Of a stretch of 64,000 nt of DNA, positions 26,760 through 34,741 are shown piece after piece (the first letter of the stretch is position 1; each line of letters begins with the position of its first letter). This DNA is from Pedobacter gandavensis. Its GTDB lineage: Bacteria > Bacteroidota > Bacteroidia > Sphingobacteriales > Sphingobacteriaceae. Position numbers and translations under genes: made by a program. Location: NCBI RefSeq assembly GCF_014172405.1, contig NZ_WNXC01000001.1:1302001-1366000 (forward strand), read 5' to 3'. The notes below the pieces were generated by a model that did no database searches, had not been told where the DNA came from, and saw only the letters and a list, made by a program, of their open reading frames with translations.

Positions 26760-26853
26760 TAAAATTTATTAATTAGACACACTAAGCTTACTATCAAATA
26801 TAAATTATATATTAGATCAATGATTAATTTTAAGTCTAATAGAAATATTTAAT

Positions 26854-27741
26854 ATGCTTGAAGTAAAAAACCTCAAATTCACAACAAAGAGCGGAAAATT
26901 GATTTTCGACAACTTAAATCTTAAAATTAATCAAGGAGAAATCTTTGGTTTACTTGGCTCTAATGGGAGTGGAAAAACCACATTGTTCAAACAGATATTT
27001 GGTATTTCACAACCTCAAGAAGGCGAAATTTTTATTAAAGGGCAACAACTTTCAAGAAAAGGGAATGAGGATCGTACCATCCTCAAGCACCTTGGAAGTT
27101 TAATTGAAACCCCTTCCATTTATGATTACCTAACGGCAAGGCAACATTTAAAAATGCTATGTAACATCTACGAAACTGATGATGTTCATATTGTTTCGAC
27201 TTTGGAATTGGTCAACCTCACTTCCGTTGCTGACCAAAAAACTAAAACCTATTCTCTCGGTATGAAGCAACGCCTTGGAATTGCTATGGCCTTAGTTACC
27301 CAGCCCGATTTTGTTCTTTTAGATGAGCCATTAAATGGACTAGACCCGGAGGCGATCCTTTGTATTCGCAACATAATCACCGATTTGAATAAAAATTTCA
27401 ACATTACTTTTTTAATTTCAAGTCATATTTTATCCGAAATAGAATTAACAGCAACTCATATTGGGATATTACATAAAGGAAATTTGATTTACAATGACAT
27501 AAATCCATTTGGACAAATGGAATGCCTCATAAATAACGAACTCATCACTAAAGACTTAGAAAATGACATCATCAAACTAGGGCTGAAATATTTCAGTCAA
27601 AACAATCAAACTATCATTTACCTAGTTGATGAAAAAGGAAAGCAAGACACCATAGCCATGCTTCTAAAGCACACCCTTTCTGAATACAAAGTGACCCCCT
27701 GTAACATAGAGCATCTATACAAAAGATATACATTGTCATGA
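26854..27741 (+). CDS. Lantibiotic/bacitracin-type ABC transporter ATP-binding protein (LanF/BcrA-like)
   Basis: A 295-residue ATPase with Walker A GSNGSGKT (35-42), signature YSLGMKQR (133-140), Walker B VLLDEPLNGLDPEA (about 154-167) and the switch His in SSHILSE (H191). The Q-loop position reads LGSLIETPSIYDYLTARQHL: the Glu (E85) of an E-loop, a mark of LanF and BcrA ATPases that export peptides from the membrane and give immunity. Its stop overlaps the next gene's start (ATGA), and both permeases follow. It probably protects the producer from its peptide. Confidence 0.92.
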   Translation: MLEVKNLKFTTKSGKLIFDNLNLKINQGEIFGLLGSNGSGKTTLFKQIFGISQPQEGEIFIKGQQLSRKGNEDRTILKHLGSLIETPSIYDYLTARQHLKMLCNIYETDDVHIVSTLELVNLTSVADQKTKTYSLGMKQRLGIAMALVTQPDFVLLDEPLNGLDPEAILCIRNIITDLNKNFNITFLISSHILSEIELTATHIGILHKGNLIYNDINPFGQMECLINNELITKDLENDIIKLGLKYFSQNNQTIIYLVDEKGKQDTIAMLLKHTLSEYKVTPCNIEHLYKRYTLS

Positions 27742-28505
27742 GGAATTTACTTTTAAATGAATTTTTCAAATTCAGCAGATTACGTTACATCTGGCTCATT
27801 GTTCTTACTCCCCTCGTCTTTTGTATGCTTTCATTTATAGCTTCATATACAACAACAACAGATCAACTAGCATTTTTAATGCTAAAAACAGGCATTAAAA
27901 ACCCATGGGTATTTCTTGAGGTTACCCCACTAAATATGCTGCATCTTTTTGGTCCATTAATTATAGTATTCTTTTCTGCATTTATTTACGAAATAGAAAA
28001 ACAATCAAATGCCTGGAACAAGTTATTCGCCTATCCTATATCTGTTAGATTGCTACTGATCTCAAAATTATTACTGATTTTAACCTATCTAATAGCTGCC
28101 CTACTTTTCAGCCTAATTACTATTATAGGATTTAACCATCTTTTATTAATCATCCGCCCTGAGCTCTCTCTACAAAACTATTCTCTAAACTATTCGATTA
28201 TCATCTGTGCAACGCTAGAGCTAATATTGAAATACATCCTTTTTTCTATGATTGCTAATTTCTGTTTGTTCTATTTTAAACTAAACTGGGTTGTCGCAAT
28301 TCTATGTGTAGTTATTTTATCTACCCTACCATTCTTCAGTTACCAGAGCTGGAAACCCGATTTAATTGAAAAATATAGCCAACTCAACTTCGAAAAAACA
28401 TTCAGTCTAATGCTCTATAACCTGAATGACCTACTTCTGGTGCTATTACTTCTAGCTACAACTGCCTTTTATAAGTATTTCCCACAACATAAGCTTTCCC
28501 GTTAA
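27738..28505 (+). CDS. ABC transporter permease, LanE/LanG-like
   Basis: This 255-residue integral membrane protein has about six hydrophobic helices (for example YIWLIVLTPLVFCMLSFIAS, FGPLIIVFFSAFIYEIE, LLLILTYLIAALLFSLITII) and no ATPase motif. The ATGA overlap with the ATPase gene fixes its start. It should pair with the next permease to form the LanFEG-type channel. The family call rests on context plus size and topology. Confidence 0.87.
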   Translation: MRNLLLNEFFKFSRLRYIWLIVLTPLVFCMLSFIASYTTTTDQLAFLMLKTGIKNPWVFLEVTPLNMLHLFGPLIIVFFSAFIYEIEKQSNAWNKLFAYPISVRLLLISKLLLILTYLIAALLFSLITIIGFNHLLLIIRPELSLQNYSLNYSIIICATLELILKYILFSMIANFCLFYFKLNWVVAILCVVILSTLPFFSYQSWKPDLIEKYSQLNFEKTFSLMLYNLNDLLLVLLLLATTAFYKYFPQHKLSR

Positions 28506-28507
28506 AT

Positions 28508-29335
28508 ATGTATTTACAACTTTTGCGAAACGAATGGATTAAAATAACTAATGATAAAGAGTTCTTGCTAATTCTGTTTTTACCTATCCTTTTCCCATGG
28601 TATTTCATAATTATGGAATCCTTAAAATCTGAAACACAATTAATAGCGCAGGTAAATGTTGGAATAAACAATTTTGAAAACAGCTACTTTTTATATTTCA
28701 GAAAAATATATTTTGTTTATGTAATCATAATCCTGCCTATAACAACAACATTAATGACCTCATCTTACGGTCGTTTCAATTTTAAAATCAAGGAACTTAA
28801 CACCTTGCGCACCTACCCGGTATCACCGATTGCTGTAACTCAAACAAAAATTATAACGCTGATCACACTCTGCTTTATTTCAGGAATGATCTTCTTTGCC
28901 GGAACTCAATTAGCACTATTAACACTTTTCTGCTTAAAACCTATATTAGCCAAATACATCATTACTTTTTCAATAGGAAAAACATTTTTAATGATGTTTA
29001 ACCTTCAAATTTTATACTGCCTACTTAGTATACCTGCCATGCTATTCGCATACTTAATCTGCATCAAATTCAGACACGGTTTAATCATCAACATCATACT
29101 TTGTATAGTCTTAACCCTTATAGGGTTACTAAATAGTTTTTTCACTAAAACCTCTATATACACCCTCCCTTACGAATATTATACGACAAGCTATAAAGCA
29201 TTAAAACATATGCTAAAAATCGAAGAAAGCAGCAATTTTCAACAAAGCAATAGTTTATTTCTGATCACTATGACAATTTCATGTTCCCTTATATTTATGA
29301 TCTATCGAGCCATTTTAAACCATGAAGACAAATAA
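28508..29335 (+). CDS. ABC transporter permease, LanE/LanG-like
   Basis: The second permease, 275 residues with about six transmembrane helices (LLILFLPILFPWYFIIMES, YVIIILPITTTLMTS, LITLCFISGMIFFAG). It starts 2 bases after the previous gene and its stop lies 14 bases inside the next gene. The KELNTLRTYPVSPIAVTQTK segment resembles the coupling region of such permeases. It is likely to form a heterodimer with the 255-residue protein. Confidence 0.87.
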   Translation: MYLQLLRNEWIKITNDKEFLLILFLPILFPWYFIIMESLKSETQLIAQVNVGINNFENSYFLYFRKIYFVYVIIILPITTTLMTSSYGRFNFKIKELNTLRTYPVSPIAVTQTKIITLITLCFISGMIFFAGTQLALLTLFCLKPILAKYIITFSIGKTFLMMFNLQILYCLLSIPAMLFAYLICIKFRHGLIINIILCIVLTLIGLLNSFFTKTSIYTLPYEYYTTSYKALKHMLKIEESSNFQQSNSLFLITMTISCSLIFMIYRAILNHEDK

Positions 29336-29978
29336 CATTTATAAGAACAACTTCCTACCGCTTTTCCTGATTTTGTGCATGGCACAGGCTTTAATTGCGC
29401 TATTTCTTGACACCTATATCTTAACTGAAGATAAAATTAGGCTTTCTATGGAGGGACAATACGAAGCGAGAATTATAGATTATGCGGTTCAATCGCACAA
29501 AACCCAATGGATATGGAAGCTTTTACAAGTCCCTGTATTAAGTATTTTTACGATAGTAATAGAATCAATCGCTCTATACGTAGCCTGTCAATTTTTTGAA
29601 ATAAAAAAAAGTTTCAATCAATTTATGGTGATCGTTACGGTTGCCAATTTTGTATTTATTATCCCTGAACTCATTAGACTGCTCTATTTTATTATAAAAG
29701 CCCCCCTATACACCATTAAGGATGTCTACAATTTCTCCGCAGGGTCATTGGCCAGTATTTTCCAAAAAACAATTAATACTCCAGTTTATCCGGTTTTAAA
29801 AAGCATTAATATTTTCCAGGCACTATTTATTTGGCTTTTATGTATCGGAATGACCTATATTATTGACAATGATAAGATTAAGGCAAAAAAAATTGTATTC
29901 TCCGGATATGTAACACTTTTCTTGCTCTATCTAATTGCAACTTACTTAATCAACTCAATTTTGGGAAAACATGCATAA
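29322..29978 (+). CDS. Multi-pass membrane protein of unknown function in peptide operon
   Basis: A 218-residue product with about five hydrophobic helices (LPLFLILCMAQALIALFLDT, VLSIFTIVIESIALYVACQF, QFMVIVTVANFVFIIPEL, ALFIWLLCIGMTYII, YVTLFLLYLIATYLI). The topology recalls Yip1-type bundles, but I see no diagnostic motif. It overlaps the genes before and after it (14 and 8 bases), so it is made together with the transporter. It may be an immunity protein or an accessory subunit; neither can be decided here. Confidence 0.85.
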   Translation: MKTNNIYKNNFLPLFLILCMAQALIALFLDTYILTEDKIRLSMEGQYEARIIDYAVQSHKTQWIWKLLQVPVLSIFTIVIESIALYVACQFFEIKKSFNQFMVIVTVANFVFIIPELIRLLYFIIKAPLYTIKDVYNFSAGSLASIFQKTINTPVYPVLKSINIFQALFIWLLCIGMTYIIDNDKIKAKKIVFSGYVTLFLLYLIATYLINSILGKHA

Positions 29979-30477
29979 AAAATCAATTAAGATAATTCTA
30001 CTTAGCTTCCTTGTGATCTTGTTCTTCGGTCTTGGATTCGCAGTTTATTATCAAACTGAACTTAATAAAGAAAAAACAGGAAAGGATATTTCTGAAATGG
30101 AAATCAGCCGAGGAAACGACAACCTGAAACTTGGTGATATAACGATTAAAAAAAATCTAATTATCAACTTTTTAAGTACGGACTGTTTATCCTGTACACA
30201 ACAATTAAAGGTCATTGGTAGTTCTGATTTTGCAAATCAACAGATTTTACTACTTTCCAATGAATCAAGTCAAATCATGGATATTAATTTAAAAAGAAAA
30301 GGTTTGATCAATAAACCAAATATTCAATATGCACATGTAAATAGCGTTAATTTCTATAAATTTTTTGGAACATTATCTATTCCAACTACGATAATCATAG
30401 ACCAGAATTACAAGATTAAAAAAACATACAATGGTTTCGTAAATACAGCCACCTTAATGACCTTCCTTAATCCTTAA
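29971..30477 (+). CDS. Membrane-anchored thioredoxin-like protein
   Basis: The 168-residue product has one N-terminal membrane helix (IILLSFLVILFFGLGFAVYY) and a periplasmic thioredoxin fold with the redox pair C72-x-x-C75 (STDCLSCTQQLK) and a cis-Pro P138 (TLSIPTTIIID). The TlpA/AhpC-like fold is clear though short. In pediocin-type systems a thioredoxin-like accessory protein helps form the peptide's disulfide. Here the two-cysteine peptide three kilobases upstream is the natural client, which is inference. It overlaps the previous gene and lies 4 bases before the exporter. Confidence 0.9.
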   Translation: MHKKSIKIILLSFLVILFFGLGFAVYYQTELNKEKTGKDISEMEISRGNDNLKLGDITIKKNLIINFLSTDCLSCTQQLKVIGSSDFANQQILLLSNESSQIMDINLKRKGLINKPNIQYAHVNSVNFYKFFGTLSIPTTIIIDQNYKIKKTYNGFVNTATLMTFLNP

Positions 30478-30481
30478 TCTC

Positions 30482-32656
30482 ATGGATGACAATTTATCCA
30501 AATTAAGAAGAAAAACCTTCAAGCGCCAACAGGAGAGAACAGATTGTGGTATTGCCTGCCTGATCTCGATAACAAAATTTCATGGAGGCCACCAAACAGT
30601 AGAAAATCTACGTGAGATCAGTGGAACAAACACTCAGGGAACCACATTACTTGGCCTATACCAATGTGCAGAAAAAATTGGCTTTGATGCAAATGCTTTT
30701 ACTGCTGATTTGACTCATCTTGAACTAGAAACCTCACCATTGATTCTTCATGTTGTTATGGAAAAAACCATTCAACATTTCGTAATTTATTATGGAAAAA
30801 ACCCAGCTACAGGACAATTTATTATTGGGGATCCTGCAAAAGGTATTTATGAACTCGATGCACAAGAATTAACTAATATATGGAAAAGTAAAGCGCTCTT
30901 AAAACTTTCCCCAAACAGTCAATTTACTATTGTAAAAGACAAGGAAAAAGCAAAAGTGAAGTGGTTTAAAAACTTAATCTATGAAGACATAAACATACTC
31001 TTAACTACCATGGCATTGGGCTTAGTAATCACCATACTTGGGTTTTCAACTGCAATCTTCTCCCAAAAGCTAATTGACGTGATCATCCCTGGAGGGGATA
31101 CAAAAAAACTTATTTTTTCACTGACGTTATTAGCGCTGGCAATACTACTAAAATCAGCATTAACTTATGTAAGACAATATCTATCTCTCTTACAAAATAG
31201 AGATTTTAGCCATAGGATTATTAGAAATTTCTTTAGCGCTTTAGTTTATTTGCCAAAACAATTTTTTGATACAAGAAGCACCGGTGACATGATTACCCGA
31301 ATGAATGACACCAGCAGAATACAACAAAATGTAGCTTTTATTACCGGCACTGTTTTCATTGACATTGTCGTAGTGATTACCACCGCTCTCTTTCTTATAA
31401 ATTACTCCCAATTGATATCAATGATCACCTTTTGCTTCATCCCTGTAATCATCTGGCTCATAACAAGCTACACAAAACCCATCAAAACATTTCAGAAGAA
31501 TCTTATGGTTGCTCAGGCAACAAATCAAAGCAACTATATTGACACTATACAGGGAATTGAGATTATAAAATCCCAAAATGAGGAAATGTTCTTTATAGAA
31601 AAAGTAAATCTTACCTATGGTGGCTTACAATTAAAGACTTTTGATCTCGGTAGACTCGGGAATAGATTCAAATTCTCTACGGAGGTGATCACAATGCTGC
31701 TGTCAACCACCATCATGAGCGTATCCGCTTATCAGGTGATGCAGAAAAAAATAGAACTAGGAGAAATGATAGCCATCATTGCCTTATCCAATATTCTTAT
31801 ACAAGCGGTAGGGAGGCTTTCACAAGTAAATTTACAATTACAGGAGGCTAAAGTTGCTTTTGACCGAATGTATGATTTTGCTTCTATCCTCCCTGAATAT
31901 AATCCTAAAGATAGAGCAACCGAAATCATGTTCAATCAACTAGAGGTTTGTGACCTGACTTTCGGCTTTCCTGGCAGAGGTCCAACGCTTAAAAATATCA
32001 ATTTCGAGGTTAAAAAAGGAGAGATAATTACACTCCTTGGAGAAAGTGGTTGTGGAAAAAGCACAACCATAGCGCTATTACAACAGTTCTATAAACCAAC
32101 CCAGGGTATCATTCTAGTAAATAAAAAAAACCTGGATGAATTCGATACACCATCATGGCGCGAAACGTTAGCAACCGTACCTCAAGAAATTAAATTATTT
32201 AATGGATCACTATTAGACAATATTGCAATTTCAGATACCCTCAAGAAGTCTGGCTCAATAATTGAATTTTGCAAAGAAACAGGACTGGATGAATTTTTCA
32301 GCCGCTTGCCACAAGGTTACCATACCCTTGTAGGAGAAGAAGGTATAAATCTGTCAGGAGGACAAAAGCAGCTCGTTGCCTTAGCTAGAGCTTTATACCG
32401 AAATCCGCAAATTTTACTTCTGGATGAAGCAACTTCAGCTATGGACCGAAGAACCGAAAAATTTATTATTGAATTGCTGTTAAAATACAAAGAGAAAATG
32501 GCTATAATTATGGTTACACATAAAGTGATGACCGCAAAAATTGCAGACCGCATATACATTATTGAACATGGAATTATCAGGGATGGGGGAACACCAGTAG
32601 AATTACTATCCAGAGACAACTTCTTCAGTCAAATGATATTAGAGCATACAATTTAA
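30482..32656 (+). CDS. Peptidase-containing ABC exporter (C39 domain + TMD + NBD)
   Basis: A 724-residue PCAT that cleaves a double-glycine leader and exports the core. The C39 domain has the catalytic triad C22 (RTDCGIACL), H99 (QHFVIYYG) and D117 (IIGDPAKG). Six membrane helices span about 165-440. The ATPase domain holds Walker A GESGCGKS (520-527), signature LSGGQ (624-628) and Walker B ILLLDEA (644-650). The only double-glycine precursor seen nearby is at 26543-26686. No HlyD-type adaptor or TolC gene is in the operon, so passage over the outer membrane would need genes elsewhere. Confidence 0.96.
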   Translation: MDDNLSKLRRKTFKRQQERTDCGIACLISITKFHGGHQTVENLREISGTNTQGTTLLGLYQCAEKIGFDANAFTADLTHLELETSPLILHVVMEKTIQHFVIYYGKNPATGQFIIGDPAKGIYELDAQELTNIWKSKALLKLSPNSQFTIVKDKEKAKVKWFKNLIYEDINILLTTMALGLVITILGFSTAIFSQKLIDVIIPGGDTKKLIFSLTLLALAILLKSALTYVRQYLSLLQNRDFSHRIIRNFFSALVYLPKQFFDTRSTGDMITRMNDTSRIQQNVAFITGTVFIDIVVVITTALFLINYSQLISMITFCFIPVIIWLITSYTKPIKTFQKNLMVAQATNQSNYIDTIQGIEIIKSQNEEMFFIEKVNLTYGGLQLKTFDLGRLGNRFKFSTEVITMLLSTTIMSVSAYQVMQKKIELGEMIAIIALSNILIQAVGRLSQVNLQLQEAKVAFDRMYDFASILPEYNPKDRATEIMFNQLEVCDLTFGFPGRGPTLKNINFEVKKGEIITLLGESGCGKSTTIALLQQFYKPTQGIILVNKKNLDEFDTPSWRETLATVPQEIKLFNGSLLDNIAISDTLKKSGSIIEFCKETGLDEFFSRLPQGYHTLVGEEGINLSGGQKQLVALARALYRNPQILLLDEATSAMDRRTEKFIIELLLKYKEKMAIIMVTHKVMTAKIADRIYIIEHGIIRDGGTPVELLSRDNFFSQMILEHTI

Positions 32657-32672
32657 ATTAACTTATGACCTC

Positions 32673-33581
32673 CTAGCCACCATTTCCTTCCATAAAATCA
32701 GGCTGTACCCCTTTTTCTTTTACACTTTCAGAAATGATACTGATCATGACACCAGTCAGGATCAGTGTAATTCCAATGATTAAACTGAGACTCAGACTTT
32801 CATGAAATAGTGCCACACTTATCGCTACAGCCACAACTGGTTCCAAGGCGCCAACAATAGAAGTTGGCGTGGAGCCAATTGTTTTAATGGCATAAACCAG
32901 GGAGGACATCGAAAGCACCGTAGTGACAAAAGCAAAGGCGGTAAAGTTGAAGAATATTTCCAGGTTTGGAATCGCCAGAGATTCCTTCAATAGCAATGAT
33001 TTACCCAGGTAAAAAATAGCAGAAAACACCAGAGAGTAAAAGGTGATTTTAAATCCAGAAGCATTAATCTTTGCCTTGTTCACCACCACCATGTATAAGG
33101 CATAAAAAGTTGCACTCAAGAGTGTAATCAGAAGTCCAGGTAAATTGATATCTAAGACGCCCCCTTTTGCACTCAGCGCAACAATACCCACAATGGTAAT
33201 GATCAGCGAAAGCACCGTTAACACCGTGATTTTCTCCTTGAAGAAAAACGTCATGACAAGTGCTACAATCACCGGGTAGACGAAAAGTATCGTTGAGGCT
33301 ATTCCCGGCGATAAATAATCATAACCCAGAAAAAGAAACTCAGCAGAAAGCGCATAAAACAATCCGAGTATGGCCAGGATCATAAACTCTGATCTATTGA
33401 CCCTTAAGCTTTCTTTTTTATACAGGAGGTAACCTAAAAGGAATATTGCGGCGATAAAAAACCGATAGAACAAAGTGGTATCCAACGAAAAATGACTTGC
33501 TTTTACGGGTAGAATAAACAACGGAATCAGTCCGTAGGAGATCGCCGAAATGGCGGCAAGTGCATACCCTTTTATTTTCAT
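32673..33581 (-). CDS. EamA/DMT-superfamily transporter
   Basis: This 302-residue inner-membrane protein has ten predicted helices in two EamA repeats (YALAAISAISYGLIPLF in the first; INLPGLLITLLSATFYALYM in the second) and the family's EPVVAVAISVALF motif near the end. It probably exports or imports a small metabolite. It converges with the peptide exporter at a 16-base gap, marking the right edge of the AT-rich cluster. Confidence 0.93.
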   Translation of the reverse strand: MKIKGYALAAISAISYGLIPLFILPVKASHFSLDTTLFYRFFIAAIFLLGYLLYKKESLRVNRSEFMILAILGLFYALSAEFLFLGYDYLSPGIASTILFVYPVIVALVMTFFFKEKITVLTVLSLIITIVGIVALSAKGGVLDINLPGLLITLLSATFYALYMVVVNKAKINASGFKITFYSLVFSAIFYLGKSLLLKESLAIPNLEIFFNFTAFAFVTTVLSMSSLVYAIKTIGSTPTSIVGALEPVVAVAISVALFHESLSLSLIIGITLILTGVMISIISESVKEKGVQPDFMEGNGG

Positions 33582-33655
33582 TTTTTTAATTCACAGAATT
33601 TCGGCGCAAATATAAATATATTCAGGACAGAAAACGTCAATGTTTCCATACTTGA

Positions 33656-34741
33656 TTAGCGCTTTGAATATTGCTTGGGTTTAATGCCATGATGCTTTTC
33701 AAATAGGCGGGAAAAGTGACTGAGGTTGGTAAAACCCAGAAGGTATCCGATCTCCCCTACAGACTGGCCCTTATCAGACAATAACCGGGCTGCCGCCTTC
33801 ATTCTCAAAGTCTGATAATAATGGTAAATACTCGTACCAAAGATCTGCAGAAACAGCTTTTTCATTTTACTCTCACTCATGCCATTCGCTTGTGCCAATT
33901 CAGGGAGTTTTGGCGGAAGACTTAAGTCCTTCATCAGACCATCACGAATCCCGTAGATGAGCTTTACATCTTCCGCATTTATTGGGTATCCCGATATCAC
34001 TTCCCTTTTTAACAATTCCGAGAAAAACAAGTAAACCAGTTCTTCTGCTTTTATCCGGAAATAAAAATTGGAGAGATTTTGAGCCACCTTAGCGTTCAAA
34101 ACCTGGATCACCACCTCCTGCATTTCGGGAGAAATAAAAGCCTCATACAAAAACGCCTGGTTGCCCGATAAAATATTCGTCAAGAAGTCATCACCATCCT
34201 TTGGTTTGAGCAGCGCGCTCAGGAAATCAGTATGAATCGAAATCAATACGGTGTTTACATGAGCATGAATAGGAAAGAAATCCTCGTAATTAACTCCCGC
34301 TGAAGTGATTTGAACAGCGGGCAATTGGTTCTGAATACTTGGATCCGCCTTTAGCTCCGCTTCCGTATAAAAATTATGGAAGGCCAGAACGATGGTATGC
34401 GCTCCATCTTCCATCGCGGTACGAGAGAGGATTAAATCTTCATACAGCTCGTACTTACGGATCATCATTTTTAACTGCGGATGAAGATCAATTCCCCTGA
34501 AATATCCTTTGCCAAGTTCTGGCGGGAAATACAGATAACCATCTTCAACCTGAGTACCGATGGCTTCGGCAAATGCAGTTAAAAACCCTACTCCTTTTTT
34601 TCCGTCGAACTTAAAGACCATAATACCGTTTTGGACTATTTTAAAGTCAAACGTAGCTATTTTATCTAAATAACGAAGCGTAGTTTTGTAGGACACGATA
34701 AAAAGAACAACCTGAATGCTGATAAACAATCCTAAAAACAA
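33656..34741 (-). CDS. AraC family transcriptional regulator
   Basis: The C-terminal 100 residues hold the double helix-turn-helix (LAQANGMSESKMKKLFLQIF and IGYLLGFTNLSHFSRLFEKH). The N-terminal ~250 residues are a sensory region without an obvious cupin. The longest frame starts at 34741, touching the start of the divergent monooxygenase; the ATG at 34621 (MVFKFDGKKG) leaves a 120-base promoter spacer and is the better start. It probably regulates the FAD monooxygenase it faces. Confidence 0.85.
   Translation of the reverse strand: MFLGLFISIQVVLFIVSYKTTLRYLDKIATFDFKIVQNGIMVFKFDGKKGVGFLTAFAEAIGTQVEDGYLYFPPELGKGYFRGIDLHPQLKMMIRKYELYEDLILSRTAMEDGAHTIVLAFHNFYTEAELKADPSIQNQLPAVQITSAGVNYEDFFPIHAHVNTVLISIHTDFLSALLKPKDGDDFLTNILSGNQAFLYEAFISPEMQEVVIQVLNAKVAQNLSNFYFRIKAEELVYLFFSELLKREVISGYPINAEDVKLIYGIRDGLMKDLSLPPKLPELAQANGMSESKMKKLFLQIFGTSIYHYYQTLRMKAAARLLSDKGQSVGEIGYLLGFTNLSHFSRLFEKHHGIKPKQYSKR

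Noticed and set aside
26372..32656. Lanthipeptide biosynthesis cluster
   Set aside because: No LanB, LanC, LanM or radical-SAM enzyme is encoded, and the precursor core has few Ser/Thr residues; only the immunity-type ABC pump resembles lantibiotic loci.
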